DNA of 64,000 nt. Origin: Megachile rotundata (lineage: Eukaryota > Arthropoda > Insecta > Hymenoptera > Megachilidae). Position numbers and translations under genes: made by a program. Position 1 is the stretch's first letter, and every line of letters begins with the position of its first letter. This document shows, piece by piece, positions 26,901 through 35,900 of this stretch. Below the pieces are notes generated by a model that saw nothing but the letters and a program-made list of their open reading frames with translations, was not told where the DNA came from and made no database searches. The stretch spans positions 7,664,501 through 7,728,500 of the forward strand of contig NC_134995.1 in the NCBI RefSeq assembly GCF_050947335.1. The letters are read 5' to 3'.

Positions 26901-29900
26901 AAAGTTGTGTATTTATATCCTTTCTAACGACAGCTAGAGATGTGCAGAGCCAGCATGCGTGACGCACAGAAAAAAAGAGTACGTAAATCACCACTCTAGG
27001 CATTGTCGTACAAAAAAGAAACCAAAGGGTGGTCTTTTTCTACCATTTAACGGGCTTTTGGCCAAACGCGGTCCAGGTATAATACGTCTATGGTTTACGC
27101 AGACTGGCGTGTATCGTTAAGGCGATTCGTTTAAAAACCATACACGGCTGGATGCTCCTTTAAGGATGCCTCGCAACGCAGGCTAAACTGTCGTCGGAAG
27201 GCTCGGAGGAGAAAACGTGCACTCGTCGTGTGCCAAAGGGGTGTCCGTCCAAGTGTGTAAACGCAGGCTCGTGTGACACCGTTGCAAACACTATGTCGGT
27301 GTTGTATACCGACAGGTATAACGGATCTATAGAGACGTTCCACGGCTTAACGCTGTAACGACAGCCCCGTCGAAGAAGCACGTTTTATCCATAAACGAAC
27401 CTTCTGAATTTATGTGATTCTGAGGTGCGAGGTTCATCGATCGCCATTTTTTTTGTATCTTGTGGAGCATGTGCGTGGGTTGATTTGTTGGGAGACTGGG
27501 GGGTTGTTTTCGGGGTTATTATTGATGTGCGTTATGCTGCGGGGGTTTGAAATAGGTTACTTGTATATTTTTGGAGGTGGGTTTATAATTCAGGTTCTTG
27601 TGAGGTGAATTTCTTTGCGGTGGAAATTTGGGAGGTGTATTGTAGGCTGGAGGGTTCAGGTGTTAGATGTCTACGCGGTGGATATTGGTACGGTAGATAT
27701 AGGCACGTTAGATATTGGTACGTTGGATATTTAAGCGTTAGATATCCACGCGTTAGATATTTGCACGTTGGAGATGTAAGTGTTAGGTATCTACACGCTA
27801 GATACCCACGCGTTAGATATCTACGCGTTAGACTTCCATGCGTCGAATATCTACACATTAGATATCCACTCGTTACATATCGACGCGTTAAATTTCTATG
27901 CGTTAGACTTCTATGCGTCATATATCTACGCGTTAGACTTCCATGCGTCAGATATCTACACATTAGATATCCACTCGTTAGATATCGACGCGTTAGACTT
28001 CCATGCGTCATATATCTACGCGTTAGACTTCCATACGTCAAATATCAATGCGTTAGATAACTACGCGTCAGATATCTACACATTAGATGTCCACTCGTTA
28101 GATATTGACGCGATAAATTTCTACGCGTTAGACTTCCATGCGTCATATATCTACGCGTTAGACTTCCATACGTCAAATATCGACGCGTCAGATATCTACA
28201 CGTTAGATATCCACTCGTTAGATATCCACTCGTTAGATATCCACTCGTTAGATATCCACTCGTTATATATTGACACGTTAAATTCCTATGAGTTAGATTT
28301 CCATGCGTTAAATATCGACGCGTTAAATTCCTATGAGTTAGATTTCCATGCGTCAAATATCGACGCGTTAAATATCTACGCGTCAGATATCTACACGTTA
28401 GATATTCACTCCTTCGATATCGACGCGTTAAATTTCTATGCATTAGTCTCCCATGCGTCATACATCTATGCGTTAGACTTCCATGCGTCATAAATCTATG
28501 CGTTAGACTTCCATGCGTCAAATATCGACGCGTCAGATATCCACTCGTTACATATCGACGCGTTAAATTTCTATGCGTCCGACGTCCATGCGTCATATAT
28601 CTACGCGTTAGACTTCCATGCGTCAAATATCGACGCGTTAGATATCCACACGTCAGATATCTGTACGTTAGATATCTACGCGTCAGATATTCAAACGCTG
28701 TATATCTACCCGTTAGATTTGCACGCGTTCGAAATCTACGAGTCGTAGTTATAGTGCAGTATTTCTTTATTATGCAAGTCTCTTCTATCTTGTCCTCTCA
28801 GTATTCTAAACAAAGCTACATTATTTACAGTAAAGTAATACCATATAAGCATACTTTTAGAAATGAACCTCAAAATACATCGTGCACTCTACATTACTGT
28901 AGAACACATCATCTCTTACATATTTCAGATAATTTAAGATTTACTAAAAAAAGTATATATTAAACAAAAAAATTTCTGAGGAACAATGTCTGTTGCAAAA
29001 TATCTTTTGCTAAAATTCATAAGAAAAGAAAAAGCGTGAAGTTTGTTAAATAATGTAATAAATACATTTCCTCCGGCGCAGGGAAACGCACATAAAATCC
29101 ACACATAGTTTCTTCAAAGTTTTATCGACAAATGTTTCTCCTATCGTATTCCGTGCAGCGCTTTCTTCAGACTTACGAGGTACTAACCCAGACTATGTAC
29201 CACTGAATAAAGTATTATACTTCCTTTCATTCTTTTTACGTTCTTCCGTTAGAAAGATCTCTCCTATCACACCACTTTTCACGCATTGAAAAACCTTCAT
29301 GTTCCATTTGTTCCGGAAGACGAAAATAAAGGATCACAAGATTCGACGTACCTTTACGAAGATGTGCGTAGGGGTCACCGACGTCGTTATCGTGATAGAT
29401 CACAGAATGTAACGTGTTATTTATTTCGTGAGGTGGAAAGTAATAGTGCGCCTTCTCCACGTACCACGCGCCACTGCGCGGGGAAATTATTTTCCCATGG
29501 AAAACACCGTCACTGATGCTACCGAACACGTGACTCCCAGGTTCACCTGAAAATAGACCAAAAGGGTGTTTATGAGTGATAAGTATTTCATTTCATTCTT
29601 GGAAGGGGTATTCACTTATAAGGGGTATTAACTTCATCTTTCATTGTAGAAATTTTGGGAAAGTTAAAAATTTCAAATTTTTGAATATTTAAGAAATTTG
29701 AAATTTTATGATATTTTTGGATATTTGGAAATACGAAATTTTTAGAAATTTACGAAATTTGAAATTTTGGGAAATTCGAAATGTTGGAATTGGAAAAATT
29801 GAAATTTTGGGAAATTGGTAAATTTGGAATTTGAAAATTTGAAATTTTGGGAAATTCGAAATGTTAGAATTGGAAAAATTGAAATTTTGGGAAATTTGTA

Positions 29901-32900
29901 AATTTGGAATTTGAAAATTTGAAATTTTGGGAAATTCGAAATTTTAGAATTCGAAAATTTGGAAAATACGAAATTTTGGAATTTGGAAATTTGAAAATTT
30001 CAAATTTCGGAATTTGGAAATTTGAAATTTTGGGAAACTCGAAAGTTTGAAATTCGAAAATTTGGAAAATACGAAATTTTGGAATTTGGAAATTTGAAAA
30101 TTCCAAATTTTGGAATTTGGAAATTTGAAATTTTGGCAAACTCGAAAGTTTGAAATTCGAAAATTTGGAAAATACGAAATTTTGGAATTTGGAAATTTGA
30201 AAATTCCAAATTTTGGAATTTGGAAATTTGCAAAATTAAAAATTTTGAGGAATTTGGAAATTTAGGCAAATTCGAAATTTTTGAAAATTACAAATTTTCA
30301 AATTTTGAACCCTAAATCAAAAATAAAAAATGTTACACCCCACCCCATAAAATTACATTCCATCAATAAAACAGTTATTAACAAACTGCTGCGACTCTAA
30401 ACAATAACAGACTATCATAAAAAACGAAGACCAATAATCACAAAAAAGCTCATCCGGAAGAAGGTGTTGATTTTTCATCCAGCTACCGAGTAGAATCTTC
30501 TTCACCTTCTCGTTAAAGTAATTCCGTTATACTTGTTTCTCCAAATAAAGAGTAAAAAGAGAAGATTTAGCTTCTTCTTCGCGTTATTGTTTATTTCCGC
30601 GTTTACAACAGTGGAAACAGTGCTCTAACCAGTAGGAAGTGTTATCAACTACGAGATGGAATTTTGTCGCTCGTGAAACTTTTCCTGTTACCGGCGATTC
30701 TATTTTGTCGTCGTCGAAATAGCGCCGGAAAAACATTCCGTTCTTTGGTAGTAGGGCAATCAATTAAAACGTCATTTCTTAGGTGGGAGATTTATTGATA
30801 CAGTGACGAGATTTATGTTCACTCGAAACTTCTTTCGCGAGGCAACCACTTTTAATACTGGAACCGTGATTAAATGTTTACTCGTTTCCATCGGACCGAC
30901 AGAAATGATCCACGTCGTGGAACAAGACGGAAAATAATTTGCGATATTGCTGTAAAAAATTGTATCGATCGAAATGTCAATTTATTAGAAATTGATTATT
31001 AATTATTTCTGCTGTCACATTTACTGCATTGGGGATATAGAAAATAAGGGAACTAGGGTTAAAGAGATATAGGAATAAAAATATCTAAACTAGAATTTAG
31101 ATATGTAGACTAGGGAATTATGGATCTAGTCATATAGAGAAATATGGTTCAAGGAAACTATAACCAAGGGTATCAGGAATGCAAGGGTTTAGGGATATAG
31201 CGATCTAGGGAATTAGAGATATAAGGAAATTGGAATCTAGGGGAATATGGATCTAAGGAAATAAAGATCTTGGGAAATTGGGATGTAGGGGAATAGAAAC
31301 TAGGGGAATTGGGATTTAGGGAAATTGAGACTTGGGGAAATTGGGATTTGGGGAAATTGGGATATAGGGAAATTTGGATCTAGGGAAATTGGGATCTAGG
31401 AGAATTGCAATCTAGGAGAATTGCGATCTTGGGGAATTGGGATTTGGGGAAATTGGGATCTAGGGGAATTGGGATTTGGGGAAATTGGGATCTAGGGGAA
31501 TTGGGATTTGGGGAAATTGGGATCGGGGGAATTGCGATCTAGGGGAATTGGGAATTGGGGAAATTGGGTTTTAGGGAAATTGGGATCTAGGAGAATTGCG
31601 ATCTTGGGGAATTGGGATTTGGGGAAATTGGGATCTAGGGGAATTGGGATTTGGGGAAATTGGGATCGGGGGAATTGCGATCTAGGGGAATTGGGAATTG
31701 GGGAAATTGGGTTTTAGGGAAATTGGGATCTAGGAGAATTGCGATCTAGGGGAATTGCGATCTAGGGGAATTGCGATCTAGGGGAATTGCGATCTTGGGG
31801 AATTGGGATTTGGGGAAATTGCGATCTAGGGGAATTGGAATTTGGGGAAATTGGGATCGGGGGAATTGCGATCTAGGGGAATTGGGAATTGGGGAAATTG
31901 GGTTTTAGGGAAATTGGGATCTAGGGGAATATAGATCTAGTAGAAATAATACTAATAGAAACAGTACTCTAGGAAAACAGTAATCCTTGCGTAGGAATTT
32001 TAGTTTCGCGCGAAATATGAAAATTGTATTTACTATTCGAAATAAAATAGAATAATAATGATTGTACTCATATTAAAATTTTTATCAAGAATTTTAAAGA
32101 CGAGAAATTAGATCTTCCTCGCGTATGTATTATAAATATTATTGGAGACAGTAATACACTTTCCCGTAAAATTTACGGTAAATATTAAAAATTCAAACAT
32201 TTTCTGTTTACGAAAAGTCGAGTACCGAAGAAACGTATTTTTCTTTTCGATTTAAGAATCCAAACAAGATGTGGGACATTTTCCCTCGGCTCCAGAGGGA
32301 ACAGACAGACGTAACTGGGTCGTTGAAGAGGTCGCAAGTATAAAAGTGAAAGATAAACCGTTCCAGCCAGCCGACCGAATCAATCCATAATTTAAAACGT
32401 TCTCCTTCGTGCGAACTCTCGTAAATTATTAGACTGGAAATAAAAGTCTCACCCGGTATCTAACGTGACACGCACTTTTGCGTGCCACACCTGGTTATCG
32501 GTAAGAAACGTGGGTGGAGATAGAACGCGAGAGCTTGACAGTGAAATGGTACCAGTTGCCCAGTTTTAAAATACAACGTGTACCATTATGTGCCGGCCAA
32601 ACTTCACTCACGGATTTAACATACATAAGTAAGGAGCAAACTTTACATACGCATATTACACAAACATTTATTCTAACTGATTCCCTTCCTGATTTACAAT
32701 CCCTTTTACAGAGTAGTTTTTCCATTTTCACGGAAATGTGGGGACTGACCGTTTTGTGCTGGAATATCAATCTTTTGATTTTATATTCTATGGTGCAGAC
32801 GCAGTTCTCAAGACTCCACTTTAGAATTATTATTAAAATTCGAGGGCGTCAAGAATGACGAATGTTCAATTTAAAACACTTCTTTCACTTACAAATTTAA

Positions 32901-35900
32901 GTTAAAAAAATTATCTCGTGTTCCAATAAAATGAAGAATGAAATTCGCTGAAAAATTATTGGAAACAAAATGAGTTTTCATATGAAAAACCCTTTTTGTT
33001 ATCTACAATACACATCTAGCATCCAACACCGGTATATTCACACCTTATAATCCACCCTGTATAACAATGGATACTTAATCAGCAAGGAAATCATGATTTA
33101 TGTTGCAAGAAGTTCACAACGGTGCTTTCGCCCATTTCATGTTGCTTCGTGTTACATAAACACGTATGGTACACATACACACCTTTTTTCTCTCCATCCT
33201 ATCTTTATATCTCCACATTCGTCTGAAATTTATTTGTAACTTAGAAATACTATATTGCTCCTCTGTAATTTGTAATAAACACGGGGAATTATTTTATTTC
33301 CCTGTACACGTTCATTTTCTTGTAATAAGTTCTTTACAAATTATTCGTAATAATCGTTTCTGCAATATTCAAATATATTTTGTAGAGTATGCCTCCCTTC
33401 AACTTTTCAATGTCGTAAAATTGATGTAACTTCGAAAGCCAGTATTAGTATACAGAAAATTGACGACAGATTTCTAATTATTAGAGGTTGACGTGAAATT
33501 AAATTCGTTCGATTTGAATTTCCCGCGCGTTCATACGATTTAAAGGGCTTTGCCGAATGTCAAATGTACGTGTCGCCTTTTGTTGTACCTACTTTGATAC
33601 AACTCTGTCTAGAAACCAAAGAAACCATGTAGTTTAGCAGTTTTATATACCGACGGTTACCGTCGTTAGCTGTATACTTATCGCTAACTCGCGAACATGG
33701 GGCGGTCTGATCGGTAAACTCTGTAAATATTTGTCGAAAAAAGAACGATGTAAATATTCCCGGTTTTGCTCGCCCCACATCGTGGCTCGTTAAAATGGTT
33801 CGTGTATATCTCTGCAAAAAATACGATTACAACCGGTATAAGAGGCGCCAAGCTTTTTAGAAGAAAGTGTGTAAACAGGCTGTTTCAGAAATGGTAATCA
33901 CTTAACAAAATGGCGGCATGGATCGTTTCGTGTAAAAATTTATACGGAAATGTATTCGATTGTATAGTAGATTTGTTCAGAATTCAGTGGAGCTGTGCTA
34001 CAAGATAAATTTAACGTGAAATGGAATTTGATTTAAGTTGCCCGCTCGTTTTAAAAGATTTTGCATCGAAGGTGTCCCAAGTATCGCCTCTTGTCCACTA
34101 TTTGGTATAAAAGTGTCGCTCATTATAATGCATGCTTAGCAAAATGGCGAGTTCCGAGCAGAATTTGTATTGAAACATATTCGATTGCATAGTAGAACTG
34201 TTCAGAATTTAGTAGGGCTACAAAATGAACTTCGGATGCGAAACAAAAGTAGTACTGTTATACCGAATTCCTTAGATTTGAATTTCCCGCCCTTACAATT
34301 TAAACACACTTCGCGCACCATACCTATTCCCCATAACATTATTCCATCATAAATAAAATTCCATTGGTCCATTTATTCTAACATTTCCATGAGCCATTGC
34401 GGTTATTGGAAGAACGCTTGTTGGTTACATACAGTGGGATAAGGGATACAGTTGTGGTAGTAAGAACACAAACTTTCAAGCTCGATTCTCCTCATACAGC
34501 GAGCTTAGCATAGATGGAGCGATATATAAAACGGTATATTCTGAAGTACCTACGAATAAGCTGCCGAAAGAGGATAACATTTCTGCCTGAGCATTTCCTC
34601 GAGGTATACAAGTGGAAATGTAACGAACAGAGATCTCGATTCAGGTGAACGTATTTTGAATGAAATTTCCTACGAACAATACCGGTCTTTCAGGAAAAAT
34701 AAATTCTGAACTAACTGTTTTCTTACTGGACTCTCATTCTACTCTCTTTGTTAATTTTATGGAATTTGTTGGGAATTTTTGTTCTGCTATTTTATTTGCT
34801 GGTATTTTGTTTCATTTTTAGTTTAAGGTTATTTTTTTCTTTTTATTAAGGCGAGCTTTTTCATTTTTAATTTAAAATGATCTTTTTCATTTTTAATTTA
34901 GGATGATCTTTTTTATTTTTTATTTAGGACGATCTTTTTTATTCTTAATTTAGGATGATCTTTTTTATTTCTAATTTAGGATGATCTTTTTTATTTTTAA
35001 TTTAGGATGATCTTTTTTATTTTTGATTTAGGATGATCTTTTTTATTTTTTATTTAGGATGATCTTTTTTATTTTTAATTTAGGATGATCTTTTTTATTT
35101 TTAATTTAGGATGATCTTTTTTATTTTTAATTTAATGTGATCTTTTTTATTTTTTATTCTAAAAATTCAAAAATATAGAAATTTAAAAATGAAGAAATTA
35201 GAAAAATAAAAAAAATCTGAAAACCTAAATAGAATTTTTACACAGAACAAAATCACAATACACAAAAATGCCATAAATTTGCTCCTGGAATATATTGAAA
35301 ATAAGCCATGAAAATATTTGCGTTACTTTCCAGGAATTTAATTTCGAAGTACCTTTTGATACAAGCGTCAGATTCATATTTAATCAAACATAACTGCGTT
35401 TCGTTTTACGGCACCGAAAAGAACACACTAATAATATTTATGTAACCCGCTTCAAAGACCATAAAATACTGATTTGATTTTTTGAATTTTCAGCGCAATA
35501 TTTTTGTAAAGTAAGCTAGCCTCATTCAACGTAATTTTCATCTGTAAAACGAAGAAAAAGGACACTTTAATACCCTTAGTCTACCGATGGGGTGAGGGAC
35601 GTTCAAAAGTGTTCTTTCGTGACTTGCTTTAATGTCTTGATTACAACTTTTTAAATATTCTCGTTTCTGCAAACGATTTTTAATCCACGAAAATCAGGAC
35701 TTCCCTCTTTGTACATTTCTACTGCAGCTCCGTTTAATTTGATATGAAATTATATCGTGCAACGTTGCTCATTTGTACGTTTGTGATAAAAACATTTTTT
35801 CTGAAATATGATATTGAGATAATATTAAATATTAAAGGTTTAAATTCTGGAGATTATTATTTTTATCATGAATTGTGAATACATATGAAAGGATTCTGTA

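Noticed and set aside
27780..28626. Long frames on both strands (237 and 193 codons)
   Set aside because: Product of the 15-bp tandem repeat; both strands open is typical of such repeats.
32495..32858. Overlapping 91- and 114-codon frames on opposite strands
   Set aside because: No recognised family, no splice partners; likely chance in intron DNA.
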